Source: Alphaproteobacteria bacterium (GTDB lineage Bacteria > Pseudomonadota > Alphaproteobacteria > Sphingomonadales > Sphingomonadaceae). From it: DNA of 32,071 bases. The notes under the pieces were generated by a model. That model ran no database searches. It was given only the letters and a program-made list of their open reading frames with translations, and had not been told where the DNA came from. The DNA lies in NCBI GenBank assembly GCA_030431875.1, contig JAUIIG010000034.1, forward strand, positions 1 to 32,071. Reading direction: 5' to 3'. Below, piece by piece: positions 1 through 8,529 of this stretch; the first letter of the stretch is position 1, and each line of letters begins with the position of its first letter. The position numbers and the translations under genes are program-made.

Positions 1-460
1 CCGCGATAACCTGCGCTACGGCGCCTGGGACGCGGACGAGGATGCCATCTGGGACGCCGCCCGTGCGGCCAATGCCGAGGCGTTCCTGCGCGACCTGCCC
101 GATAGCCTCGACACCTTCCTCGGTGAAGGGGGTGCGCGCCTGTCGGGCGGCCAGCGGCAGCGTGTGGCCATTGCCCGCGCCCTGCTGCGCGATGCGCCGA
201 TCCTGCTGCTGGACGAGGCCACCTCTGCGCTGGACGCCGAAAGCGAACGGCTGGTGCAGGACGCGCTCGAGCGCCTGATGGAGAACCGCACCACGCTGGT
301 GATCGCCCACCGGCTGGCCACCGTCCGCGCGTCGGACCGGATCGTGGTGATGGAAGGTGGACGTATCGTCGAACTGGGCGACCACGCCAGCCTGACCGCC
401 AATGGCGGGCTCTACGCGCGCCTCGCTTCGCTGCAATTCGACGAGCCTGCGACCAGCTGA
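1..460 (+). CDS. ABC transporter ATP-binding/permease protein, 3' end only
   Basis: The open frame enters from the left edge and ends at TGA 458-460, leaving the last 152 residues of a nucleotide-binding domain. Visible in order are the signature LSGGQRQ, the Walker B stretch [12 protein letters not shown] with its D-loop, and the switch histidine in VIAHR. The order and wording fit the C-terminal ATPase of an exporter-type (MsbA/ABCB-like) half-transporter, which couples ATP hydrolysis to export of a lipid or hydrophobic compound across the inner membrane. The membrane domain and Walker A lie outside the window, so the substrate cannot be inferred. A hairpin followed by a T-containing stretch comes 19 bases after the stop, suggesting transcription ends here. 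The family call is firm; the exporter subclass is an inference from the motif spelling. Confidence 0.9.
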   Translation, partial: RDNLRYGAWDADEDAIWDAARAANAEAFLRDLPDSLDTFLGEGGARLSGGQRQRVAIARALLRDAPILLLDEATSALDAESERLVQDALERLMENRTTLVIAHRLATVRASDRIVVMEGGRIVELGDHASLTANGGLYARLASLQFDEPATS

Positions 461-479
461 GCTTGCCCAGCGATGACTT

Positions 480-510
480 GCGTCGAGCGGACTCGACGCT
501 TAATCGATTT
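480..510 (+). terminator. Hairpin after the ABC exporter, probable terminator
   Basis: GCGTCGAG at 480-487 and CTCGACGC at 492-499 form a perfect 8-bp stem with the tetraloop CGGA. The sequence TTAATCGATTT follows. The T content is modest, so the terminator is plausible but not classical. Confidence 0.5.
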
Positions 511-590
511 GGTAACGACAGAAACGGGTAGCCCTTCGCAGGCGAACTCCATCCCATCCCGCATTCTTACCAAAGGGACGTACAGCAACC

Positions 591-2711
591 ATGATCCGTA
601 AAATCCTAGCCACTTCGGTGTCGGCCATTGGCCTTGCCGTTTCCGCCCCTGCCCTGGCCGAGGACGAAGCCGCAGACCTGCCGACCATGGACTTCGGCAC
701 CTGGGGTGTCGACCTGACCCAGCTCGATCCCGCGGTCGATCCGGGCGACAACTTCAACGCCTATACCAATGGCCGCTGGGTTGCCGCCAACGAGATTCCG
801 GCCGATCGCAACCGCTTCGGCGCTTTCGACCTGCTGCGCGAGGAATCGATCGTCGACGTCGAAACGCTGGTGGCGGACCTGGTCGCTTCGAACCCTGCGC
901 CGGGCACCACTGCGCGCCGCATCGTCGATGCCTACAACGCCTATGTCGACATGGATGCCATCGACGCCAGCGGCCTGGCTCCGGCCTATCCCTACCTCGC
1001 CGAGATCTACAACGCGCCCGACCTCGACCGGCTGGTGCAGCTGTTCGAACAGCCCGGCTATCCCGCGCTGGTGAGCGCCGGCGTCGGCATCGATGCGCGC
1101 AACCCCACCGAATATGCCGTCTCGATCGGCTTCAACGGCATGGGCCTGCCCGACCGCGACTATTACCTCGTCGACAGCGAGAGCAACCTCTCCATCCGCG
1201 AGGCCTACAAGGACTACCTCACCTTCGTGCTGGGCCAGGCCGGCTATGCCGATCCGCGTGCTGCTGCCGAAGCCGTCTACGCCTTCGAGCATGACGTGGC
1301 CGAGCTGGAATGGGCGCGCCAGGTGCTGCGCATGCCGCAGCTGACCTACAACGTGCTGACGCCGGAAGATCTGGAAGAGCTGGCCGGTGATTTCCCCATC
1401 ACCACGCTGCTGGAAGCTGGTCACTTCTCCGACCAGACGCGTTTCCTCGCCCCGCAGCTGCCGCCGACGGCGGAAGAGGTCGAAGCCCTCGGCCTGACCG
1501 AGGACCAGCTGGCCATGATCGGCGGCGGCCTGCCGGCGATGATGGAGCTGGTCACGAACACTCCGCTGGCGACGCTGAAGGCCTATATGGCCGTGCGCTT
1601 CCTGTCCTCGAACGCCTCGGTATTGTCGAGCGAGCTGGACGAAGCCAATTTCGACTTCTTTGGCCGCACGATCAATGGCCAGGAAGAGCAGCAGGAGCGC
1701 TGGAAGCGCGCCATCAGCTCGGTCGAAGGGGCCCTCGGCGAACAGCTGGGCGCGCTCTACGTCGAGCGCTACTTCCCGCCGGAGAGCAAGGCCCGCATGG
1801 AAGAGCTGGTGGGCAACCTCCAGCGCGCCATGAACATCGCGCTCGACAACAACGAGTGGATGACGCCGGAAACCATCGCCGAAGCCCGCACCAAGCTGGA
1901 AGGCTTCGTGCCCATGGTCGGCTATCCGGACGAGTTCGAGACCTACGACGGCCTTGAAATCACTGCCGACGATCCGCTGGCCAACCGCATCAACACCATC
2001 GCCTGGAACCAGGCCGACAACCTGTCGCGCCTCGGCACGCAGGTCGATCCCAGCGAGTGGGGCATGCTGCCGCAGACGGTGAATGCATACTATTCGCCGC
2101 TGACCAATCGCATCGTCTTCCCTGCCGCGATCCTGCAGCCGCCGTTCTTCAACGCGGATGCCGATCCGGCCGTCAACTATGGCGGCATCGGCGCGGTGAT
2201 CGGTCACGAGATCGGCCACGGCTACGACGACCAGGGTTCGCAGTTCGATGCCACCGGCACCCTGCGCAACTGGTGGCAGGATACCGACCGCGAAGGCTTC
2301 GAGCAGTTCACGGCGCGCATGGCCGAATTCATCGAGGCCTACTGCCCGGTCGACAGCCCCGAGGGCCCGGTGTGCCTGCGTGGCGCGCAGTCGATGGGTG
2401 AAACGCTGGGCGACGTGGTCGGCCTGCAGATGGCCTATCGCGCCTACCGCCTGTCGCTCGACGGCGAGGAAGCCCCGGTGATCGACGGCCTGACCGGCGA
2501 CCAGCGCTTCTTCCTCGGCTTCGCGCAGATCTGGCGCGCGATGGAGCGCGAGGAAAGCCTGCGCAACCGCGTGATGACGGCCAACCACCCGCCGGGTGAA
2601 TTCCGCCTCAACAATGCCGTGCGTCACCTCGATGCCTGGTACGATGCCTTCGACGTGGGTCCGGAGGACGATCTTTACCTGCCGCCGGAAGAACGCATCC
2701 GCATCTGGTAA
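591..2711 (+). CDS. M13 family metallopeptidase (neprilysin/PepO-like), secreted
   Basis: This 706-residue protein is a zinc endopeptidase of the M13 (neprilysin) family, which cleaves oligopeptides outside the cytoplasm. The start is ATG 591, preceded by AAAGGGA, and the first 23 residues form a clear Sec signal peptide ending in APALA. The zinc motif HEIGH is at residues 539-543 and the third ligand lies in GETLGD (603-608, E604), with D608 in the usual supporting position. An NAYYSPLTNRIVFPAAIL segment before the zinc site matches the family substrate-binding block. The C-terminus ends in IW, close to the usual family end. Length is normal for the family. The gene stands alone between a terminator-like hairpin and the large hairpin ahead of uppP. 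Its substrate is unknown; in Sphingomonadales such enzymes usually act in the periplasm on peptides. Confidence 0.95.
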   Translation: MIRKILATSVSAIGLAVSAPALAEDEAADLPTMDFGTWGVDLTQLDPAVDPGDNFNAYTNGRWVAANEIPADRNRFGAFDLLREESIVDVETLVADLVASNPAPGTTARRIVDAYNAYVDMDAIDASGLAPAYPYLAEIYNAPDLDRLVQLFEQPGYPALVSAGVGIDARNPTEYAVSIGFNGMGLPDRDYYLVDSESNLSIREAYKDYLTFVLGQAGYADPRAAAEAVYAFEHDVAELEWARQVLRMPQLTYNVLTPEDLEELAGDFPITTLLEAGHFSDQTRFLAPQLPPTAEEVEALGLTEDQLAMIGGGLPAMMELVTNTPLATLKAYMAVRFLSSNASVLSSELDEANFDFFGRTINGQEEQQERWKRAISSVEGALGEQLGALYVERYFPPESKARMEELVGNLQRAMNIALDNNEWMTPETIAEARTKLEGFVPMVGYPDEFETYDGLEITADDPLANRINTIAWNQADNLSRLGTQVDPSEWGMLPQTVNAYYSPLTNRIVFPAAILQPPFFNADADPAVNYGGIGAVIGHEIGHGYDDQGSQFDATGTLRNWWQDTDREGFEQFTARMAEFIEAYCPVDSPEGPVCLRGAQSMGETLGDVVGLQMAYRAYRLSLDGEEAPVIDGLTGDQRFFLGFAQIWRAMEREESLRNRVMTANHPPGEFRLNNAVRHLDAWYDAFDVGPEDDLYLPPEERIRIW

Positions 2712-2733
2712 TCACCGGTTCACGCAGAACCTT

Positions 2734-2775
2734 GGAGGGGGTGACGTCAGCCTTGGGGTTGACTTCACCCCCTTC
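2734..2775 (+). other. Long hairpin between the M13 peptidase gene and uppP
   Basis: Two 19-base arms (2734-2752 and 2757-2775) pair around the loop TTGG with one C/T mismatch and two G-T wobbles. No T-run follows on either strand, so it is not a classical intrinsic terminator. It starts 22 bases after the peptidase stop and ends 47 bases before the uppP start. It could block readthrough, protect the peptidase mRNA 3' end or sit in the uppP leader. Confidence 0.6.
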
Positions 2776-2822
2776 GCATTGGAGGCGGGATTTCCAATAG
2801 TTTCCGGGACGCTGCGCTCGCC

Positions 2823-3668
2823 ATGACCTTCCTCCAGATGCTGATCCTCGCCGTGGTGCAGGGGATCACCGAGTTCCTGCCGATCTCCTCGTCGGGCCAC
2901 CTGATCCTTGTCCCGAAGATCATGGATTTTCCCGACCAGGGCCCGATGCTCGACATCGCGGTGCACATCGGCTCGCTGCTGGCGATCATCGTCTACTTCT
3001 TCAAGGATGCCTGGGGCCTCGCGCGCGGCGGCTTTGCTACGGTGGGCATCGGCCATGCACCGGAGCAGAAGAAGCTGTTCTGGTGGATCGTGCTGGGCAC
3101 CATCCCTGCCGTATTGTTCGGCCTCGCCATCAAGTCCGGCGCGCTCAACGGCGTGGCCGAAAGCCTCTTCGGCCTCACCATCGTCGATGACGACCTGCTC
3201 GCCTCGCTGCGGCTGACTGACCTGATCGCCTTCAACCTGATCTTCTACGGCGTGCTGCTGGGGCTGGCGGACAAGTTCGGGCGCGAGGATCGCTCCTACG
3301 AGGAATTGACCTGGCGCGACGGCCTGCTGGTGGGCCTGGCCCAGGCGCTGGCACTGATTCCCGGCACCAGCCGCTCGGGCGTCACCATGACCATGGCGCG
3401 CACGCTCGGCTTCGGCCGCGTGGAGGCGGCGCGCTTCTCCTTCCTGCTGTCGATCCCCGCCGTGGCTGGCGCTGGCGTGCTGATCGTGCCGGACCTGATG
3501 GAAGCAAGCAGCGACCTGCTGGTCGAAGCGCTTATCACCGGCGTGCTCACCTTCATTGCCGCCTTTGCCACCATGGCCTTCCTGATGAACTTCCTGAAGC
3601 GCGCCTCGATGCTGGTCTTCGTGCTCTACCGGGTGGCCATGGGCGTGGCGCTGCTGTTGCTGTTCTGA
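2823..3668 (+). CDS. uppP: Undecaprenyl-diphosphatase UppP (BacA family)
   Basis: UppP removes one phosphate from undecaprenyl pyrophosphate, recycling the lipid carrier for peptidoglycan and other envelope polymers. It is an integral inner-membrane protein with its active site towards the periplasm. The 281 residues show both family signatures: GITEFLPISSSGHL near the N-terminus (E17, H26) and IPGTSRSGVTMTMA around 179-192 (R184). The remaining sequence is a series of hydrophobic helices, consistent with the family topology and its usual length of about 270-290. Start ATG 2823 is the first in-frame ATG that keeps the conserved N-terminus; the ribosome site upstream is weak. It is the only copy in the window, and loss or overproduction in other bacteria changes bacitracin sensitivity. 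It follows the peptidase gene on the same strand but is separated by a strong hairpin. Confidence 0.96.
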   Translation: MTFLQMLILAVVQGITEFLPISSSGHLILVPKIMDFPDQGPMLDIAVHIGSLLAIIVYFFKDAWGLARGGFATVGIGHAPEQKKLFWWIVLGTIPAVLFGLAIKSGALNGVAESLFGLTIVDDDLLASLRLTDLIAFNLIFYGVLLGLADKFGREDRSYEELTWRDGLLVGLAQALALIPGTSRSGVTMTMARTLGFGRVEAARFSFLLSIPAVAGAGVLIVPDLMEASSDLLVEALITGVLTFIAAFATMAFLMNFLKRASMLVFVLYRVAMGVALLLLF

Positions 3669-3724
3669 CCTCCCAAAGGCGCTGAAAACACGTCGAAAGG
3701 CGCCATCGTTTCGTCGCGTTCCCC

Positions 3725-3750
3725 GGAACCTTAGCGCGCCCTTTTCCGTT
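3725..3750 (+). promoter_or_regulatory. EcfG-type general stress promoter
   Basis: GGAAC at 3725-3729 and CGTT at 3747-3750 are separated by 17 bases. This matches the alphaproteobacterial sigma-EcfG consensus (GGAAC-N16/17-CGTT). It lies 38 bases upstream of the start of the GlsB/YeaQ-like gene, a typical general-stress target. I found no other convincing intergenic match in the window. Confidence 0.7.
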
Positions 3751-3788
3751 GATGGGGTGACAGCAAGAAGGAAACCAAGGACCGCACA

Positions 3789-4058
3789 ATGGGTTACGCG
3801 TTCATGATCATAGTGGGAGCCGCCGCTGGCTGGCTGGCCGCGATCATGCAACGCGCGGTCAATTCGCGCAGCCTGCTGATAAATGTTGGCGCCGGCGTGA
3901 CCGGGGCCGTGGTCGCCGGACTGCTGCTTGGTCCGATGCTGGTGGGCGGGAGCCTGTCAGGCGGCCACTACACCCCCAACGAACTGCTGATTTCGCTCGG
4001 TGGATCGATCCTGAGCGTCGGCGCAGTCTCGATGCTGCGCGACATGCAGATCCTCTAG
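3789..4058 (+). CDS. GlsB/YeaQ/YmgE-like small membrane protein, stress-linked
   Basis: An 89-residue, very hydrophobic protein with three predicted membrane helices (about 3-20, 29-50 and 67-83) and Gly/Ala-rich segments such as GAAAGWLAA and NVGAGVTGAVVAGLLLG. This pattern and size fit the YeaQ/YmgE/GlsB family, formerly called transglycosylase-associated proteins. Their biochemical role is unknown but they are often stress-induced. The start ATG 3789 has AAGGA seven bases upstream. The EcfG-type promoter at 3725-3750 independently suggests general stress control. The gene converges on phhA with only 35 bases between stops. That gap contains a 9-bp direct repeat (CTTTAGGCA at 4066 and 4079) and no clear terminator. 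The family assignment is by pattern, since sequence signal in such short proteins is weak. Confidence 0.7.
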   Translation: MGYAFMIIVGAAAGWLAAIMQRAVNSRSLLINVGAGVTGAVVAGLLLGPMLVGGSLSGGHYTPNELLISLGGSILSVGAVSMLRDMQIL

Positions 4059-4093
4059 GAAAATACTTTAGGCAAAGCCTTTAGGCAGACCCC

Positions 4094-5041
4094 CTAGACC
4101 GGCTTTGCGCTGCTGCCGCGCCCGCCGCGCAGGAAATATTCCTGCGTCCCGCGGTGCACCACGTTGTCGACATCGATCACCGCCGAATTGGCATAGGTAA
4201 AGCTGGCGCCGAGGTTGCGGTAGAGCCGGTCGAAATCGCGCTCCACCGTCTGCCGGTAGAGGTCTGCAAAGCTCTCGATCACGAAATAGGTCGGTTGCAG
4301 GTCGTCGATCACATAGTCGGTGCGCATGACCCGGTCGACATTGAGCATGATGCGGTTGGGGCTCTCGGCCTCCAGCGCGAAGACCGCCTCGGTCGGACCT
4401 GACGAGATGCCCGCGCCGTAGATGCGCGGTTCGCCGTTCTCCATGATCAGGCCGAATTCCACGGTGTACCAGTAGAGCGCACCCAGCGCCTTCAGCTTGT
4501 TGTAACGCATGGCCTTCCACCCGGCGCGGCCATATTCCTGCATGTAGTCGGCGAAGGTCGGGTCGGTCAGCAGCGGTACGTGGCCGAAGACATCGTGGAA
4601 CACGTCGGGTTCCTGGATGTAGTCGAAGGTCTCGCGCGTGCGGATGAAATTGCCGGCGGGGAAGCGGCGGTTGGCGAGGTGCCAGAAGAACACGTGATCG
4701 GGGATCAGCATGGGCACGGGCACGACGGACCAGCCGGTCAGCTTGCCAAGTTCTTCCGACAGGTCGCCGAAGTCGGGCACGCCGCCCTTGCCCAGATCGA
4801 GCTTCTCCAGCCCTTCGAGCATGGCCGAGCAGGCGCGGCCGGGCAGGATCTCCATCTGGCGGGCGAACAGGTCGTTCCACACCGCATCGTCTTCGGAATC
4901 GTACCGGGTCTGGGCCGGTTCCAGCCAGTCCTCGCCGACGTGGGCGGGACGCTTGAGCGGCGCCGTGAACACGTCATCGGGGACTTCCGGCAGGTCGCGG
5001 AAATCGCTGGCGTCGTGGGATTGTTCGGCAATGCTGCTCAT
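4094..5041 (-). CDS. phhA: Phenylalanine 4-monooxygenase (phenylalanine hydroxylase)
   Basis: PhhA is a cytoplasmic iron- and tetrahydropterin-dependent hydroxylase converting phenylalanine to tyrosine. The 315-residue protein carries the core signature DVFHDVFGHVPLLTDP with iron ligands H149 and H154. The third ligand is E195 in WYTVEFGL. Flanking blocks such as FNIAP-free RETFDYIQEPDVFHD and the YFVIESF segment near 255 also match the aromatic amino acid hydroxylase fold. It has the single catalytic domain of bacterial enzymes, with no regulatory ACT domain. It lies 39 bases downstream of two small lipoprotein genes on the same strand, so it may be transcribed with them, although the functional link is unclear. 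No pterin carbinolamine dehydratase (phhB) or PhhR-type regulator is nearby. The Shine-Dalgarno signal before ATG 5041 is weak. Confidence 0.96.
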   Translation of the reverse strand: MSSIAEQSHDASDFRDLPEVPDDVFTAPLKRPAHVGEDWLEPAQTRYDSEDDAVWNDLFARQMEILPGRACSAMLEGLEKLDLGKGGVPDFGDLSEELGKLTGWSVVPVPMLIPDHVFFWHLANRRFPAGNFIRTRETFDYIQEPDVFHDVFGHVPLLTDPTFADYMQEYGRAGWKAMRYNKLKALGALYWYTVEFGLIMENGEPRIYGAGISSGPTEAVFALEAESPNRIMLNVDRVMRTDYVIDDLQPTYFVIESFADLYRQTVERDFDRLYRNLGASFTYANSAVIDVDNVVHRGTQEYFLRGGRGSSAKPV

Positions 5042-5080
5042 GTCCGCGACATTACCACGCCGCGCGGCAGCAATCCAGTT

Positions 5081-5302
5081 TCATTCGTTACCATCTTCGG
5101 TGAGTGGAACTTCCTCCGCCGTGTCAGGTGCGGGACGCTCGTCGAGCATCTCCTCGGCATCGGCGAGGGCGGCTGCCTCGCCCTCGCTCACGGGCTCGGG
5201 GCCGCTCCCCGTGCTGCCGTCATCGCAGGCGCAAAGTGCGGCAAGTGCAGCCAGGGCGCCAAGCGGCGCGAAGGGCCTGCACTTGCCGCGCTTCACTATC
5301 AT
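5081..5302 (-). CDS. Small acidic putative lipoprotein, 73 residues
   Basis: I do not recognise a family. The protein begins with basic residues (MIVKRGKCR), then a hydrophobic Ala/Leu run ending LAALCACDD, where LCA-C is an acceptable lipobox. The remaining 45 or so residues are strongly acidic (repeated Glu/Asp/Ala, [13 protein letters not shown]). This is what a short outer-membrane or inner-membrane anchored lipoprotein looks like. Its ATG overlaps the stop of the upstream gene by four bases (ATGA at 5299-5302), which argues for translational coupling and that the reading frame is real. The gene ends 39 bases before phhA. Its anchor signal is less canonical than that of its neighbour, so export remains an inference. 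Confidence 0.55.
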   Translation of the reverse strand: MIVKRGKCRPFAPLGALAALAALCACDDGSTGSGPEPVSEGEAAALADAEEMLDERPAPDTAEEVPLTEDGNE

Positions 5303-5601
5303 TCAGCTGCGTCTTCCATGGTGTCCTGCGCCGCCTGGGCAGCGGAAAGCGCATCGTCGACAGTGGCCTGGGCCGCATCGCCGGCTTCCTCGGCCATGGC
5401 TTCGCCTTCATCCATTGCCGAGTCGACGTCCTCGTCGGTCATGGCTTCGTCGTCCATCGCCGGCTCCGGAGCACCTTCCATCGCATCATCGGCGGGCACT
5501 TCGACGGTATCGGCGATCGCGTCTTCCGATGCGTCGGTGGTTTCCCCGCAGGCTGCCAGCGCAAAGGCGGCGGTCACGGCGACAAAGGCAATCTTCTTCA
5601 T
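5299..5601 (-). CDS. Small acidic lipoprotein, 100 residues
   Basis: The start is ATG 5601, with GGAAGAG just upstream. A longer in-frame extension exists but would run over the recQ start and lacks such a site. The first 18 residues ([18 protein letters not shown]) are a textbook lipoprotein signal with lipobox LAAC, so C18 is the predicted lipid anchor. The mature 83 residues are low-complexity and acidic: many Asp, Glu, Ala and Met, ending in an Ala-rich stretch that could be helical. I know of no named family for it. It is divergent from recQ, with 132 bases of shared upstream DNA, and heads a probable three-gene unit with the 73-residue protein and phhA. A role in the envelope is inferred only from the signal. 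Confidence 0.75.
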   Translation of the reverse strand: MKKIAFVAVTAAFALAACGETTDASEDAIADTVEVPADDAMEGAPEPAMDDEAMTDEDVDSAMDEGEAMAEEAGDAAQATVDDALSAAQAAQDTMEDAAE

Positions 5602-5733
5602 GGTCTCTTCCTCATGGCGGCGGGGCCATTCCCCGGTGTTGTAAAGGCTGCAGAACCTAGCCGAGCGCGACACGCGTGGAAATGGCCAAATCGATGGTAT
5701 GCGCGCGGGCTGCGACCTGCCACAGGACTGGCC

Positions 5734-7518
5734 ATGGTCGAATCCCCGCAAATCGAGCAGGCGCGCGAGGCGCTGCGCCGGATCTACGGCTTTGCGGACT
5801 TTCGCGGGCGGCAGGAAGACGTGATCACCCGCGTGCTGGCGGGCCAGTCGACGCTGGCCGTCATGCCGACGGGCGCGGGCAAGTCGCTGACCTACCAGCT
5901 GCCCGCCACCATGCTGGATGGCACCTGCGTGGTGATCTCCCCGCTGATCGCGCTGATGCACGACCAGCTGCGCGCCGCGCGCGCCAACGGGATTCGCGCG
6001 GCCACGCTGACCAGCGCCGACGCCGACTGGCGCGAGACGCTTGACGCCTTCAGGGCGGGCGAGCTGGACCTGCTCTACGTCGCCCCCGAACGTGCCAGCC
6101 AGTCCGGCTTTCGCGACCTGTTAGGGTCGACAAAACTCAGCCTCTTCGCCGTCGACGAGGCGCATTGCGTGTCCGAATGGGGGCACGACTTCCGTCCCGA
6201 CTATCGCCAGTTGCGCCCGCTTATGGATGCCTTCCCCCATGTGCCACGCCTCGCGCTGACGGCAACGGCGGATGCGCACACCCGGGCCGACGTCCTCAAC
6301 CAGCTGGGTATCCCCGCTGATGGTCTGGTGATCGCGGGCTTTGACCGCCCGAATATCCGCTACGCCATCCGTCCGCGCGATGCGCTGGGGCGCCAACTGG
6401 CGCAACTTTGCGCCGAGCAGCCGGGGCCGGGCATCGTCTATGCGCCCACGCGCAAGAAGGTGGAGGCGCTGGCCGAACAGCTTGCCAGCGCCACGGGCCG
6501 TCCGGTGCTGCCGTACCATGCTGGCCTGCCGCCAGAGGAACGCGCCGCCAACCAGGCGGCCTTTGTCTCCAGCGAGGACATGGTGATGGTCGCCACGATT
6601 GCTTTCGGCATGGGTATCGACAAGCCCGACGTGCGTTTCGTCGCCCATGCCGGCGTACCCAAGTCGATTGAGGCCTACTACCAAGAAACGGGCCGCGCAG
6701 GCCGCGATGGTGACCCGGCCGTGGCGCTGATGCTATGGGGCGCGAGCGACTTTGCCCAGGCGCGCATGCGGATCGGCGAGGTCGATGCGGAACGCCAGCG
6801 CGGCGAGCGCCAGCGGCTCGATGCCCTTGCGGGCCTTGTCGAGACGCCCGGCTGCCGCCGTGCCGTGCTGCTGCGCCACTTCGGCGAGTCGCCGCCGGAA
6901 AACTGCGGCAACTGCGACAACTGCCTCGACGCGCCGGAGATGATCGATGTCACCGTGCTGGCGCAGAAGGTGCTCTCTGCCGTCTACCGCACCGGGCAGA
7001 GCTATGGCTTCGGCCACGTGCAGAAGGTGCTGACCGGCGCGGATGACGAGCGGGTGCGCAGCAAGCGGCACAACCAGCTATCGGTCTTCGGCATCGTCGA
7101 CGAGGAAGAGGCGCGGTTGCTGCAACCGGTGGTGCGCGCGCTGCAGGTGCGCGGCCATCTCGCCCAGACCGAGCATGGCGGGCTGAAACTGGCCGGCGAC
7201 GTGCGCGATATCCTGGGTGGTGCGATCAAGGTTGCCATTGCCAAGCCGCCCGAACGCAGCCGCACCCGCAAGCGCCGAGGCGATAGCGCGTCCAACCCGG
7301 TCGGCGATCCGCTGTTCGATGCCCTGCGCGAACTGCGCCGCCAGCTGGCTTCCGAAGCGGGCGTGCCGCCCTACGTGGTGTTCCACGACGCTGCTTTGCG
7401 CGCCATGGCTGCCGGACGTCCAGCGTCGCGCGCCGAGCTGGCCGAGATCCCCGGCGTCGGCGCCAAGAAGCTGGAGGCTTACGCCGAACCCTTCCTGAAG
7501 GTGATCCGCGAGAACTGA
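5734..7518 (+). CDS. recQ: ATP-dependent DNA helicase RecQ
   Basis: RecQ is a 3'-5' superfamily 2 helicase that processes stalled forks and recombination intermediates. The frame is open far upstream, but the RecQ homology begins at ATG 5734, which has AGGA 8 bases before it. This gives 594 residues, normal for bacterial RecQ. Walker A is MPTGAGKS (K50), the box II motif is DEAH at 141-144, followed by the RecQ-typical [11 protein letters not shown], and motif VI is [10 protein letters not shown]. The zinc-binding cysteines appear as CRRAVLL and CGNCDNC around 373-395. The winged-helix region follows, and the last 80 residues form an HRDC domain with the helix-hairpin-like [12 protein letters not shown]. 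Transcription is divergent from the lipoprotein pair. The protein is complete with all expected domains. Confidence 0.96.
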   Translation: MVESPQIEQAREALRRIYGFADFRGRQEDVITRVLAGQSTLAVMPTGAGKSLTYQLPATMLDGTCVVISPLIALMHDQLRAARANGIRAATLTSADADWRETLDAFRAGELDLLYVAPERASQSGFRDLLGSTKLSLFAVDEAHCVSEWGHDFRPDYRQLRPLMDAFPHVPRLALTATADAHTRADVLNQLGIPADGLVIAGFDRPNIRYAIRPRDALGRQLAQLCAEQPGPGIVYAPTRKKVEALAEQLASATGRPVLPYHAGLPPEERAANQAAFVSSEDMVMVATIAFGMGIDKPDVRFVAHAGVPKSIEAYYQETGRAGRDGDPAVALMLWGASDFAQARMRIGEVDAERQRGERQRLDALAGLVETPGCRRAVLLRHFGESPPENCGNCDNCLDAPEMIDVTVLAQKVLSAVYRTGQSYGFGHVQKVLTGADDERVRSKRHNQLSVFGIVDEEEARLLQPVVRALQVRGHLAQTEHGGLKLAGDVRDILGGAIKVAIAKPPERSRTRKRRGDSASNPVGDPLFDALRELRRQLASEAGVPPYVVFHDAALRAMAAGRPASRAELAEIPGVGAKKLEAYAEPFLKVIREN

Positions 7519-7563
7519 CCCCGGCCCATTCGATTCTCCTTGAAAACCGCGAGATGTGATATA

Positions 7564-7579
7564 AATATGATATCATATT
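7564..7579 (+). promoter_or_regulatory. AT-rich 16-bp perfect palindrome upstream of the SPFH gene, candidate operator
   Basis: AATATGATATCATATT is a perfect palindrome inside an AT-rich island (about 7556-7580) of an otherwise GC-rich region. TGATAT also occurs at 7558 and 7568, ten bases apart. The palindrome ends 20 bases before the SPFH start, with AAGGAG at 7587-7592 between. A possible -35 element TTGAAA lies at 7540-7545 and TATAAAT-like sequence overlaps the island. The position suits repression by the ribbon-helix-helix protein encoded two genes in. Binding is an inference. Confidence 0.6.
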
Positions 7580-7599
7580 AACGAACAAGGAGATCGACG

Positions 7600-8508
7600 A
7601 TGAGTGAGGGGCATACTCCCATGACGCGCAGCCGCGAGGTTCCGGCCAGCGGATACAACGGGTACCTGATGCTGGTGGTGACTCTGGCGCTGACGGCGGT
7701 TTCGGGGTGGGGTCTTCCCAACGGCATCTGGATTGCCGAAAGCGGCGGTGGCGCCCTGATGGTGATCCTGGCGGCAGTCGGACTGGTCGTGGCCCTATTG
7801 GCGTGGTGCGGCTTCTACATGATCCAGCCCAACCAGGGCGCGGTGATCACCCTGTTCGGCGAATACAAGGGCACCGATCGCAGCGAGGGCCTGCGCTGGG
7901 TCTGGCCCTGGATGGGCAAGAAGAAGGTCTCTGTCCGCGCGCACAACATCCATTCCGAACGGGTGAAGATCAACGACAAGCGCGGCAATCCCATCGATGT
8001 CGCCTGTAACGTCGTCTGGCGCGTGAAGGACACGGCGCAGGCGGTGTTCGATGTCGATGACTTCAAGGAATTCGTGAACATCCAGATCGAGGCTGGCCTG
8101 CGCACGGTCGGCGCGCGCCATCCTTATGACGATTTCGAGGAAGGCGAGACCACGCTGCGCGGTAGCCCTGAGGTGGTGAATACCGAGCTGCAGGTGGAGC
8201 TCAACGAACGCCTCGCAGTGGCCGGTATCGTGGTCGACGAAGCGGGCCTGACGCACCTTGCCTATGCCAGTGAAATCGCCGGGGCCATGCTGCGCCGCCA
8301 GCAGGCCGACGCGGTGATCGCCGCGCGCAAGAAGGTGGTACTGGGCGCTGTCGGCATGGTCGAGGACGCGTTGGAGAAGTTGTCGTCCGACGGCATTGTC
8401 CAGCTCGATGACGAACGGCGCGCCGCCATGGTGTCAAACCTGATGGTGGTGCTGTGCGGTGATCGCGAGACCCAGCCAGTCGTCAACGCCGGTTCGCTCT
8501 ACCAGTAG
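7600..8508 (+). CDS. SPFH/prohibitin-domain membrane protein
   Basis: A 302-residue protein with two N-terminal hydrophobic segments (about 21-40 and 50-74) followed by an SPFH (band 7) domain. The domain is recognisable from [26 protein letters not shown], the strand pair with [10 protein letters not shown]-like spacing, and a later coiled-coil with [17 protein letters not shown] proteins oligomerise at membranes, organise microdomains and often partner with proteases; which of these applies here is unknown. Start ATG 7600 follows AAGGAG by seven bases. The C-terminal helix region ends with SLYQ and lacks a recognisable extra domain. The gene is followed after 21 bases by a ribbon-helix-helix gene, an association I have the impression is recurrent for this type of SPFH protein. 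It is preceded by a 16-bp palindrome that probably controls it. Confidence 0.88.
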   Translation: MSEGHTPMTRSREVPASGYNGYLMLVVTLALTAVSGWGLPNGIWIAESGGGALMVILAAVGLVVALLAWCGFYMIQPNQGAVITLFGEYKGTDRSEGLRWVWPWMGKKKVSVRAHNIHSERVKINDKRGNPIDVACNVVWRVKDTAQAVFDVDDFKEFVNIQIEAGLRTVGARHPYDDFEEGETTLRGSPEVVNTELQVELNERLAVAGIVVDEAGLTHLAYASEIAGAMLRRQQADAVIAARKKVVLGAVGMVEDALEKLSSDGIVQLDDERRAAMVSNLMVVLCGDRETQPVVNAGSLYQ

Positions 8509-8529
8509 CAGCAATACCAGGAGGCAGCC

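Noticed and set aside
606-2627. Long open frame antisense to the M13 peptidase gene
   Set aside because: No family signal; it mirrors the third-position GC bias of the real gene.
4066-4087. CTTTAGGCA direct repeat between glsB-like gene and phhA
   Set aside because: Only nine bases, between convergent stops, with no further structure; probably chance.
5104-5733. Upstream extension of recQ
   Set aside because: Overlaps two lipoprotein genes on the other strand and has no RecQ homology; the ribosome site fits ATG 5734.
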